This document shows positions 35,466 through 45,466 of a stretch of 64,000 nt of DNA, piece by piece (position 1 is the first letter of the stretch; each line of letters begins with the position of its first letter). The translations under genes and the position numbers were made by a program. This DNA is from Sambucus nigra (lineage: Eukaryota; Streptophyta; Magnoliopsida; Dipsacales; Adoxaceae), in the NCBI GenBank assembly GCA_949130495.1, contig OX422213.1, forward strand, positions 56,119,284 through 56,183,283, given 5' to 3'. Below the pieces are notes generated by a model. It saw only the letters and a program-made list of their open reading frames with translations. It was not told where the DNA came from and searched no databases.

Positions 35466-35920
35466 CCTCCCGATTTTCAACACGGTACTGCGTTTCATGT
35501 GTGGGACGTCTCGCCGAAGCGAAATCCAAACAAGGAACCCCCCCGTTACACTACTCCTGACCGTATCGATCCTCGGGGCTCACTATGCCCTCAATGCAAG
35601 ATGCATGTAACCCAAATGATTATTGTCCAATTTTAATTAATTAATATTCCCAATTCTCAACAGTACACGGCATTTCATGCGTGGGACGTCTCGCCGAAGC
35701 GAAATCCAAACACGGAACCCCCCGTTACACTACTCCTGGCACTGTCGATTATCGGGATAGGTGATATATATGTATATATAATTATGAGCATTAAGGAATA
35801 AACTTATCCCCAAGTTCCAACATTACGCTGCGGTTCGTGCGTTGGACGTCTCGCCGAAGTGATATCCAAACAAGGAACCCCCCCGATACACTAATCCTGG
35901 CAATGTAGGTCATTGAGGTC
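35466..35920. repeat. Three tandem units of 160-180 bp in solo LTR A
   Basis: The core GACGTCTCGCCGAAGCGA followed by ATCCAAACA-GGAACCCCCC and TACACTA-TCCTG recurs, with GACGTC starting at about 35505, 35685 and 35845. Between cores the units are diverged. Confidence 0.85.
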
Positions 35921-37068
35921 CATTATGCCCTTGACACTCAAATACAAGCACAAGCAATAATAACCATCCAACCGAGCTATAACTCTAAGGACGCAGGCTC
36001 ACATGCTATCATCTTCCAGCAGCCCATATACGTAGCAAAATGGGTCCACCTGGTGGGGTTCAACGACACCCACCTCGTGATCAACTCACGCACACAACGT
36101 CCGGGAAGCGGTCATGGTTCCTAACCGGCAAGTGAGAGCGACACATACCCCCTCCCTCTCACCCCCCAAATAAATAAATATATATCATAAATGTCATTTG
36201 TTGACTACAAAGGACGACCATGACCTGGGGAATATCCACATCCTGCTTTTCTAGTCAGAATGCTCACCCTCTACGCACGAAACTTCCCAATGATAGCAAG
36301 GAGGGGGTATGCTTAACATGTATATACACCATCATATAAGGTATACATACATCCCACATAATAAAGATATACCGTTATATATAAGGTATACCTGCAACAA
36401 CATGTTCCTTTTCATAATACGCCCTTAGGCGAAATTTGATTAACATCATTTGTTTAGTATTTCTCTCAAGATATACTAACGCTCCTCCTCACACATTAAT
36501 CCCGCTTAGTATGTGCTATACTAATTCTCACTTGAAGCTCTCATGTCGCTTCTAATACGTATTGTCTTTCAATTTAATTTAAGTTAAGGACATTCTATAT
36601 CCTATTGCACCTCAATTAGCATTTCACGTTGTATGAGATATCTCCTAAATCAATCATTAATAGGGATATTTCTATATCCATATGCACATCAAATAGCATT
36701 CATAATTCTCCATCCATTATAGGGTTAAATTTATTTTATGAACCATTAAAGTTATCCCCCTTTTTGGGATTGGATCCTAAGATCCAATATCTCTAAATTA
36801 TTCTCATTCTTTCATGTGAATGGAATTTATTATCTCCAAGTATAACCTCCCAATTAAGGTAGGATTCCCCACTTAGGAAAAACCATAATATCTAATCGAT
36901 ATTCCTCAATTTTAGTCAATCTGACTCCAAACTTTCTTATAAGGGAAACTCTCTAATAGTCTCCAAAACATACTCCAAATATCTCCTATAGAGATCCCCA
37001 ATCGATAACATCGAATGAAATGGAAAGAAAGTCTCCCTAGAAAAACTTTCCCCCAAAAGCCCTGTTTC

Positions 37069-37260
37069 CGAATCGATTCGGGCCTATTCCGAATCGATTC
37101 GGCCCGGAAGGCGAATCGATTCGGGTCATCAGACCTGGGATTCTGTCTCAGGCCGAATCTATTCGGCTGGAGTCCGAATCGATTCGGTCACTCGGACCTG
37201 GGCACCTGCATATTTCCTAATCGATTCGGCTAAGGGGCCGAATCGATTCGGCCTACCTGG
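37069..37260. repeat. Phased palindrome array in solo LTR A
   Basis: Seven copies of the 12-bp palindrome CGAATCGATTCG start at 37069, 37090, 37112, 37154 (one mismatch), 37175, 37217 (one mismatch) and 37239. Steps are 21, 22, 42, 21, 42 and 22 bp, that is one or two units of about 21 bp. The two empty slots hold GACCTGGG (37132 and 37195, 63 bp apart), and ACCTGG follows the last site (37255). Confidence 0.95.
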
Positions 37261-37570
37261 AGGCTCGAAAATGGCTACTTTTTAAGCAAGCCAAAATACC
37301 CAAAATCCATATTCATGGTTTTCTCTCCATTTCTCTTCAACCCAATCAAAAATATAACATCAATAATCATCCTAGAATACATATAAACTAGTTTCTATCC
37401 TCAAATCAAAGATCCACCTATTAAATCTAAGATTATACCCAAAAGTTAGGTTTTGTAAAACTAAACCTAAATCCCAAAAATCAATCCACAAATCATGCAA
37501 TAGATGGTACACAACAATTATTTAGCAAGTTTAATCACTTGCCTCTGGTTCGTAGGGTCTGAATCCGCGG

Positions 37571-37662
37571 GAAAATTCTCTTTCTCTCTCTCTTCTCCTT
37601 CCTTTTCTTTCTCTTCTTCTTCTCTCTTTCTTTCTTTTCTTTTTCTCTTTCTCTCTTTTGGA
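37571..37662 (+). repeat. Polypyrimidine tract
   Basis: About 90 bp of almost only C and T (TTTCTCTCTCTC-type) near the right end of solo LTR A. A short open frame here is compositional. Confidence 0.85.
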
Positions 37663-37986
37663 GAAATATCTCCCGTATGCTTTTAAGCCTATTCTCCCAA
37701 AATACACATCTTTAAATGATAATACACACTTTAAATGACTCGATAACTTTAATTCGAGTCAAACGGTCCTAATTTATTTCGGAACCTAAATAGACCCCAA
37801 GTACAGTCATTTCGACTTTCTCGACCCTTCCGGAAACGATGGTACCCTCAGAATTGCCATTAGACATACTTTATAACGACTCCAAATTTTGACTTCAATT
37901 GCCAATTTAATTATTTCTCCAATAAAATATTATTTATTTCTCCCAAAATAAATAAATTACTGTTCCGAAAGTCTTGGGTTGTTACA

Positions 37987-38020
37987 GTAATCATGAAACC
38001 TTTGGTGAACAATTGAAACC
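37987..38020 (-). repeat. Element D 3' LTR, resumed tail
   Basis: TCATGAAACCTTTGGTGAAC matches GCATGAAACGTTTGGTGAAC at the end of the right LTR. This shows that the left LTR was split by solo LTR A. Confidence 0.85.
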
Positions 38021-38391
38021 AAGTTGCTTCTTTAATTCCATGGCTCATCCACATAACTTTAACTAAGGGAATAACTTTATTTCTCAATACTTGCTCCTTA
38101 CGATCAATAATTTCCATTGGTTCCTAGATGTATAATAAGTCTTCCTTCAGTTCAATTGGTTGAGTTTTCAACTAATGAGATGGATCCGCCAAATACTTAC
38201 GAAGCATCGATACGTGAAACACATCATGTAAACGGGATAAATCTGGAGGTAATGCTAATCTATATTCAAGCTTCCCAATTCTTTCTAACACCTCATATGG
38301 TCTAATGTACCTTGGAATTAGTTTCCCCTTCTTCCCAAAATGTCATAACGCCTTTCCATGGTGAAATACACAGGAATACAAAATCTCCCTT
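38021..38391 (-). pseudogene. Element D integrase C-terminus with chromodomain-like tail
   Basis: The minus strand gives PIELKEDLLYI, EPMEIIDRKEQVLRNKVIP and LVKVMWMSHGIKEATW, the form of the degenerate chromodomain after chromovirus integrase. Chromodomains steer integration to heterochromatin. Stops occur between this and the integrase core. Confidence 0.75.
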
Positions 38392-39200
38392 CTAAAATTC
38401 CAATGGATACTTCCTCTTATCTGCATAAAATTTCTGCCTACTTTGCGCTATCTTTATCCGTTCCCAAATCATTTTGATCTTTTCAGTCATCACATCTATT
38501 AATTCAGGACCCAATATTTTCCTTTCACCCACTTCATCCCAACACAAAGGCGTTATACATCTCCTCCCATATAAAGCTTCATACGGAGCCATACCAATGG
38601 TGGACTGATAACTATTATTATACGAGAATTGCATCAATGGAAAATGATCATCCCAACTACCTTTTAAGTCAAATACACAAGCTCGTAACATGTCTTCTAA
38701 TATTGGAATCATCCTTTCAGATTTTCCATCGGTTTGTGGATGAAATGTAGTGTTGAACTTCAAACTTGTACCCATGGCATTCTGTAAACGAGGCCAAAAC
38801 TTATAAGTGAATGTTGGATCTCTATCTGATACAATTGACACTAGTGCCCCATGTAAACGGATAATATCATCAATGTGCATACGTGCATACTTGTCAAGAG
38901 TATAGGTGGTCTTAAATGAAAGAAAATGGGCTGACTTCGTCAATCGATCTACAATCACCCAAATAGAATCATGCCCCTTTGGTGACCAGTGTAATCCTGT
39001 AACAAAGTTCATCATTATATGTTCCCACTTCCATTCCGGAATAGGCAATGACTGTAGTAATCCCATTGGCTTCTGATGCTCCGCCTTCACTTACTGGCAT
39101 ACCAAACATTTAGCTATGAACTCTATAATCTCACGTTTCATATTATTCCACTAGTAATACGCTTTTAAATCTCTATACATTTTGGTACCTCCCAGATGCA
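38392..39200 (-). pseudogene. Element D integrase
   Basis: The open stretch 38392-39090 encodes the integrase core: DSIWVIVDRLTKSAHF, IVSDRDPTFTYKFW, FHPQTDGKSERMI and APYEALYGRRC. The DDE positions appear kept in this part. The zinc-finger end (KCLVCQ) lies just upstream, separated by a stop at about 39090. A very long intact core for an otherwise broken element. Confidence 0.85.
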
Positions 39201-39910
39201 TAGAGTAAATAGAACTATGTTCTTTTTCTAATATATCCTTATTTAAGGATGGATCATTCGGTACACAAATTCTATTTTTATAACACAAAAATTCATCATT
39301 CTTAATCTCAAAGTCACTCTCTCTACCATCCTGAACTTCTTATTTCTTCTTCTCAAGGAACGGATCATTGATTTACAAATTTCGTATGCGTTCTGCCAAT
39401 AAGGTCTCACTGTGACATGTGATAATAACCCTCCCCTTTTTGAAAACATTAATTCAATCCCCATCGATGCCAAGTCAAGAATATTTCCAACACGTGCACA
39501 CTGTATGCAACTAATCATCCCGGATGATTTTTGACTCAAAGCATCTGCTACTACATTGGCCTTACCAGGATGATGATGAATGGTATAGTCATAGTCTTCA
39601 ATCAGCTCTATCCAATGCCTCTGTCTCATATTCAGTTCTCTTTGTGTAAACAAGTATTTTAAACTTTGATGATCTGTAAATATCTCACAAGTTTCTCCAT
39701 ACAATTAATGTCTCCACAACTTTAAAGAAAAAATAATGGTTGCTAGCTCCAAATCGTGTGTAGGGTAGTTTCGTTCATGCGTCTGTAATTGTGTGGAAGC
39801 ATATTCGATTACCTTCCCATTTTGCATAAGAACACATCCTAACCACTGAAATGAAGCATCTGTATAGGGGTTGAAACCAACCGATTCTTCAATTCTTTAA
39901 AACTCCGCTC
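39201..39910 (-). pseudogene. Element D RNase H and linker to integrase
   Basis: Segment 39243-39704 has [20 protein letters not shown] and [19 protein letters not shown], the RNase H end of gypsy pol. The first half (39710-39900) has frameshifts and stops (SFKELKNRL and [12 protein letters not shown] pieces). Confidence 0.8.
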
Positions 39911-40895
39911 TCATTCCTCATCCCACACAAACTTCACTTCTTTACGAGTTAACTTTGTCAATGGTAATGCTATTGATGAAAACCCTTTAATAAATCTGCG
40001 ATAGTAACCTGCCAATCCTAGGAAACTCCTAATTTCTGTCACATTCTTAGGACTTTCCCATTCAACAATTGCTTCCACCTTCTTTGGTTCGACATATACC
40101 CCATTTCTCGAGACAACATGCCCTAAAAACACAATTTCATTCAACCAAAACTCACACTTGCTTAATTTAGTAAATATTTTCTTCTCTCTCAAAATTTGTA
40201 ATACAAGTCTCAAATGTTTCTTATGTTCCTCCATGCTACACGAGTAAATCAACACATCGTCTATGAATACAATCACAACTGAATCAATGAAAGGGTGGAA
40301 TAACGTGTTCATCAAATCCATAAAAATTGCTGGAGCATTAGTTAATCCAAATGGCATCACCAAAAACTCATAGTGCCCATATCGAGTCCGAAAAGTTATT
40401 TTGGAAATATCACAATCCTTTACTTTCAATTGGTGGTAACCCGATCTCAAATCAATCTTCGAAAATACTGTGGCCCCCTGTAATTGGTCAAACAAATCAT
40501 CGATACGAGGTAGACGGTATTTTTTTCTAATGGTCACCTTATTCAATTGCCGATAATCAATACACAATCGCATTATCCTATCTTTCTTTTTCACAAATAA
40601 CACTAGGCTCCCCATGACGAAACACTAGGCCGAATGAAACCTTTATTAGATCTTATAATTGCACTTTCAATTCTTTCAACTCTGTCGGTGCCATTCTATA
40701 TGGAGCAAGGGAAATTGGACCAGTACCTGGAATTAATTCAATGGAAAACTCTGCTTCTCTATCAGGTGGAAATCCTGGTAATTCCTCTAGAAAGACATCA
40801 AAAAATTCTTTAACCACTGGTATATCTTGAATTTTAACTGTCTCTTTACTAGTATCAACAACATAAGCTAAATACCCTGTACAACCTTTACTCAA
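39911..40895 (-). pseudogene. Element D reverse transcriptase
   Basis: 40653-40895 carries the domain start (GFPPDREAEFSIELIPGT, PYRMAPTELKELK). 39911-40615 carries [47 protein letters not shown] and the catalytic box FIDDVLIYS, then [11 protein letters not shown] frameshift/stop lies between the two pieces. All RT catalytic Asp residues are present. Confidence 0.9.
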
Positions 40896-41057
40896 TAACT
40901 TTCTACTCTTAATTGCTGAGATAAGACAGTTAGGGACAACATTCTTTCGCCTATAAACTGGAACTCGGGTTCACCAAGAAGATGAAATGTAACTTCTTTT
41001 CAAAAATAATCAATGGAATCATGATACGATGATAACCAATCCATCCCCAATATAATA

Positions 41058-41815
41058 TCAAAATCCTGAATGGCTAAACAATATCAAATCAACATAGAAA
41101 TCTCGCTCACCCATTGGTAAGACACAATCTTTATAAACATGCTCCACCAGAATTACAATTTCCATTGGGGTAGAAATATATAAGGCACAATCGAGAAATG
41201 AATATGGTCTACCCAAATAGGAAACAATATGTAATGCTACAAATGAATGCGTAGATCCAGGATCAATGAGTGCATATAAATCTTTATTGGCAATAGAGAG
41301 TTTACCTGTAACCACTTCCGGTGTAACATGGGCATCTTGCAGCGTCATTGCAAACACTCTTCCTCTTGCCTTCGATCCAGTTTCTAGTTCTGTACCTCTT
41401 CCCCTGTTGGCACTGCTTGGAGAGGATCCTTTATGAGGCCCCACATTACTGACTGAAATCGCTCTTGATAACATAGGACAATTCTTTCTCAGATGACCCT
41501 TCTGATGACAGTTAAAACATTCTATATTCAGTATCTTTGGGAAATTTCTCTTTATATGACCCGATATCCCACAAAAGAAACAAACATTCGGATCTCCTTG
41601 CGATGAAACTCCTGAATCTCTCCCACCGCTAGCTTCACCCCTTTGTAAACTACTTCCCATACTTCTACCCTGCTGAAATTTCTACCCTCCAAGTCTCGAA
41701 TATTTTATATCAATGCCTTTTTGATAATTCGGGTTGAATCTACTTCTCTTTATGCCTCCTTCTCGATTCCCTCTAGCTTCATTCACGTTCTTTCTACTAG
41801 CATAGTGATTAGGCA
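41058..41815 (-). pseudogene. Element D gag C-terminus and protease
   Basis: 200-codon open stretch 41058-41660. Two zinc knuckles: CFFCGISGHIKRNF (last Cys replaced by Phe) and CFNCHQKGHLRKNC (complete). The protease site reads ALIDPGSTHSF where gypsy proteases have DSGST, so the Ser/Thr next to the catalytic Asp is lost. Gag upstream is cut at 41815 by element C and resumes at 55496. Confidence 0.85.
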
Positions 41816-42183
41816 TAAATTCTTCCTAATTTATCCCTTGATTTAGTTACTCTTAGCACCTCGAACAACGTAATTGAGTTGGATTTATCTCATAACTGTT
41901 CTATTGACTGATCCTAATGAGTACACCAAGTTTCTGGTATTTTGTAGTGATTTTGCAGGTATTTGATGTCAAGAAATGAAAGAAAGAAATCGGTTGAATC
42001 AAGAAAGAAAGAAGGAAAAGTCTCAAGGGCAAAAGCATAATTTCTACACAGAATTTGGATGAGGTACCTAAAGAGAAGTTGAAGACATTTCATTCACGAG
42101 TACAAAGGAAGAAACGGCACCCCAATCGGAATCCCGGAACAAAAGTTATGAGCAGTCAAAGATGAGCCAGAAAGTCCAATAGT

Positions 42184-42357
42184 CGGACCGGTCCGCCCCT
42201 GCCTCGGACCGGTCCGCCTTGCCAAACTCCAGAAGACCCCGGATCGCATGCGAACCGAAGGAGGCCAAAATAAAAAGAACCAATCCGCCCCCAGACCGGT
42301 CCGCCCAAAAATAAAAAGAACCGATCCGCCGGTACGCCTAAGACCCGAACCGATCCG
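42184..42357. repeat. Palindrome cluster in element C 5' LTR
   Basis: CGGACCGGTCCG is perfect at 42184 and 42205 (21 bp apart). Degenerate copies are centred near 42281, 42297, 42322, 42330 and 42351, the last two 21 bp apart. The cluster ends about 75 bp before TATTTAAG. Confidence 0.9.
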
Positions 42358-42432
42358 GTCCTCGAGATCTGGAAATCTTCTTTCTTCCTAAAAAGGCTCC
42401 TAGTGCAGTTGATTTCCGATATTATTGTAGGG

Positions 42433-42440
42433 TATTTAAG
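42433..42440 (+). promoter_or_regulatory. TATA-like box in element C 5' LTR
   Basis: TATTTAAG in GGGTATTTAAGACCC; the same sequence is in the 3' LTR near 54543. Its position after the palindrome cluster fits a U3 promoter. Confidence 0.5.
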
Positions 42441-42920
42441 ACCCAATTTATTGTTGTTATTGGTACGAAGAATTAGTAGGGTTTCCTGCTTCTTTTCCAA
42501 AAAAACCCTAGTTTAGCTAAGAATTGCAGTTTTAATTCAAGGTTTGAAGATTTATCCAGTAATTGTTGTGAGTATCAATTTCATTCATTGTTGCACTTAT
42601 TGATTGAGTAATTTTAGTGAGTAATATTTATTGCTAATTTGTGTCTACATCTAATTATCATTCTTCTTAGACTAATCATGAACTCCTACATTTCAATTAA
42701 TGTTTGCATTGAATTCAACATGTTAGGCTAGATTTACCAAGGTCGGGGTACATGAACCCAACCTGAGGTGTTAGTGTATGTGTGTAAAATTAATCCGATG
42801 AATTTATTAATTGACTATGATTGTATCGCATAATGACACCATAATTGTAGATCTTTATATCACGTTTTCCTCTGGGTACTCGTGATGATTTAGAGTCCAA
42901 CTTGAGTGTCACTAGCGCGA

Positions 42921-44172
42921 TGTGACACCCCGACTAATTAAATACCGGGTAGATACTCCTTTATTAAATTTATTCAAAATGCCAAGTTGGTTCAGTTAAT
43001 AGCATCACTGTCGAAAACATTTTAATAATTACTAACCACCTAGTATTTAAAAAGTAAGTGCCAAATTTTAAGTTAAGTCTGATTAATATGCAGTAAAAGA
43101 ATAATGAAAGAATAACAACCATTCACTATAATGAAGTAATGAATAACCAACAACATAAATATAAATCCGGAGGAAAACTCCTCACAACAATGCCACAACT
43201 GAAAGTAAAATGACAAGTCTGAATCCTGAATAATTACATGCCAGAAGTCTGAATAACTGAAATAAATGAAATGTCTCTAAAAGAAATGGGCGACATGCCC
43301 TACAACTGAAAACTGAAGAATATCGAGTCAAGATAGATGAAGCGTCTACAAGCAAAGTCCTGTAACTTCCACAAACAGCTACAACTCGTCACCTGAATGA
43401 GAATCCTAGGCATGGTGTCCTTGTGGCTGGGCACCTAAAAATGGTTTTTTTTTACAAAAATAGAATTGAAAGCAAATGGGTCAAAGCCCGAAAGTGGAAA
43501 TCATTTTAAAAACAACAAGTGTTTTAATAACATTAAAACATTAAATGCAAAATACATGTTAGGACGTGCACTCACATGGAATTCTCACCTCTCGACTACA
43601 TGTGCACTCCTAACGTACCGTACCCATATATAAGACATCCATATCTAACCAACTGTAATAGGTTCTACCCATTACTACTCGAATCCCATATTACATTCTA
43701 ACATTAACAATTAAATAGAGGGTTTTACTTACTCACAGATTCTCAGTTAGGAATACCAATCACTATCAGTTAACCCGTTTTGTTTTCTCAAATCATTCCC
43801 ATAATATTATTCACAATATTAACATGAAAGTTACCATTAATTAAGTGTATATTATTCACATCATAAATATACAATACAAGCACCCCGAGACTAAGATGCA
43901 GTGCACACATACTCTGCTATCCCTCCCGGTACATCACGTACGTAAGGATCACGTATTCCGAATCTCTCAGGAATCGTTCTCAGATAACAACATCACAAAT
44001 AATGGAGGTGAACACATTCACATCACATGGGTCACGCACATACCTGCGCTCCCACGATCAGCAGACTTATTAACATCGTAATAAGTCCTTCTCTTACCTA
44101 TGTTCATAGAGGTAACCAATCTAAATCCGGGAAACACAAGGATTAGAAGGCCCTAAGCGAACGTAAACCTCC
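42921..44172 (-). repeat. Element B partial 3' LTR
   Basis: Matches 45467-46688 (starts TGTGACACCCCGACTAATT) but holds about 30 extra bases (near 43410-43437, GGCATGGTGTCC..). Ends at CCTCC, where it meets gag sequence. Confidence 0.9.
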
Positions 44173-45285
44173 ACTGGCCCTGCTGGCCATGCTTCTGCTG
44201 CTGGGCCCTGCCCCTATCAGGACAGTCCTGGCATTTATGGCCAGTCTTGCCACAAACGAAACACTTCCCCGGGAAGTTCCCCCCTCTCTGTCCCTGCTGC
44301 CCCCGGCCCTGGTGGCCGTTACCGTTCCTCCACTGGCCCTGCTGGCCCTGCTGAAACTGCTGTTGACCATTCTGACCCTGCTAGTGCTGATGGCCGTTCG
44401 GACCCTGATGGCCCTGCCGGAAACCTCCCTGTCCGTACCTGAAATTTCCTGACCTGAACCTCTTGTGATCACCCTGCCTCTGCCCCTGAACAGGTTGTGT
44501 CCCATTGGCACCATTTCCTCCAGTCCTGCCCTGATGTCTAGACTCTCCCGATCGCTTGCCCTCAGCCATGTGAAAGCGATGATCCTGGAAATGGAGCAAT
44601 GCATCGTTAACCACATCAGAATAAGTGGTTAACGAGAGGTTCCCTAACAAGTGCTGACGAATCCTCCATGTCAATCCATCTGTAAATTTCTGTATCTTCT
44701 TTTCCTCCGTCGGTATCTCATCCGGAACAATGTTCAGAAGATCAGTGAATCGGCCTCATACTCGGCCACAGTCTTACCCTCCTTCTTGAGGCTCATCAAC
44801 TTCCTCCTCATTTCTGTGTGAACAGCCGACGAAAAGTACTTGCGGTCAAACCGCACCCAAAAATCCTGAATAGTGAGAGTATCCCTCTCCTCTACGGTGG
44901 TAATAGACTCCCACCACTGCAGTGCAGACCCTACTAGCTTAAAGGTAGCTAGTATCTGTTTCTGGACATCTGTGCACTCATACATCCTCAGGTGTCGCTG
45001 GATGTCCTTCCTCCACTGGCTCGAAACTACTACATCGGAGCTACCTGCGAACTCCGGAGGGTGTGCTTTCTGAAAAGCATCACGTACACGTTCCCAAGCA
45101 TACGGGAATGCATGAGCCTGAACTAGCGCGGCTACTGGTGCCTGAGCTGGTGCCTGCTGAACTACTGCTAGTGCGGCATTTACCGCCTGGGCAACCTCGG
45201 CAGCATTCATCGTGCCCTGAACTAGTGCGGGCTGTGGTTCTGGCGTTGCATCCCTGGGAATCCTTTGTGCACGTCGTGGAGGCAT
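44173..45285 (-). pseudogene. Element B gag with CCHC knuckle
   Basis: Start at 45285 (PPRRAQRIPRDATPEP). The Gag core has HPPEFAGSSDVVVSSQW, YECTDVQKQILATFKL, ALQWWESI and the C-terminal part KEGKTVAEYEAD. A frameshift near 44750 is followed by TWRIRQHLLGNLSLTTY (44381-44674), a Gly/Gln-rich repeat region, a stop at about 44381 and the knuckle CFVCGKTGHKCQDC (about 44226-44270). It is cut by the deletion junction. The type is chromovirus Tekay/Del, consistent with the tRNA-Met primer site. Confidence 0.85.
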
Positions 45286-45448
45286 CTGAAATAAGAATGA
45301 AGTTTATAAGTTCGCAGTTATAAACTTAAAATAGCTGAAGAACGTAGCATATACAAAAGAATACAACAGTCCTAAAATATAGGGCTCTACATCGAAGAAA
45401 GCTCAGCGAAAACATAATAAGCCGTACAGATCCTAATGGACACTAGAA

Positions 45449-45464
45449 CCTGGCTCTGATACCA
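45449..45464 (-). promoter_or_regulatory. Element B primer-binding site
   Basis: The minus strand reads TGGTATCAGAGCCAGG, a perfect initiator tRNA-Met site, 2 bp inside the 5' LTR. Confidence 0.9.
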
Positions 45465-45466
45465 CC

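Larger units (their letters stand above)
34412..37986 (-). mobile_element. Solo LTR A, 3575 bp (Tekay-like gypsy)
   Basis: Begins TGTGACAACCC and ends GGGTTGTTACA, flanked by the 5-bp duplication GTAAT (34407-34411 and 37987-37991). No internal domain, primer site or second LTR inside, so it is a solo LTR left by LTR-LTR recombination. General layout and several stretches resemble the LTR of element B (for example a GGGTCA-AGCCCGA-like stretch), pointing to the same lineage and minus orientation. Confidence 0.85.
41816..42920 (+). repeat. Element C 5' LTR, first part
   Basis: Starts TGATTAGGCATAAATTC and matches 53900-55030 almost throughout. Carries the palindrome cluster at 42184-42357 and a TATA-like TATTTAAG at 42433. 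Cut by element B at CGCGA (42916-42920). Confidence 0.9.

Noticed and set aside
37015..37233. 72-codon frame with repeated NRFG
   Set aside because: Produced by CGAATCGATTCG repeats at about 21-bp steps; it is an LTR, not a gene.
37069..37260. CRISPR-like array
   Set aside because: Short repeats with about 9-bp spacers inside a plant LTR; CRISPR repeats and spacers are longer and no cas genes exist.
37504..37686. 60-codon Ser/Phe-rich frame
   Set aside because: Polypyrimidine tract, compositional.
42156..42500. 114-codon minus frame, also present as 123 codons at 54240-54611
   Set aside because: It occurs in both LTRs of element C and follows the palindrome cluster; no domain and antisense to the LTR promoter.
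44189..44452. 87-codon plus-strand frame rich in Leu and Ala
   Set aside because: Antisense shadow of the Gly/Gln-rich part of element B gag; the knuckle is on the other strand.
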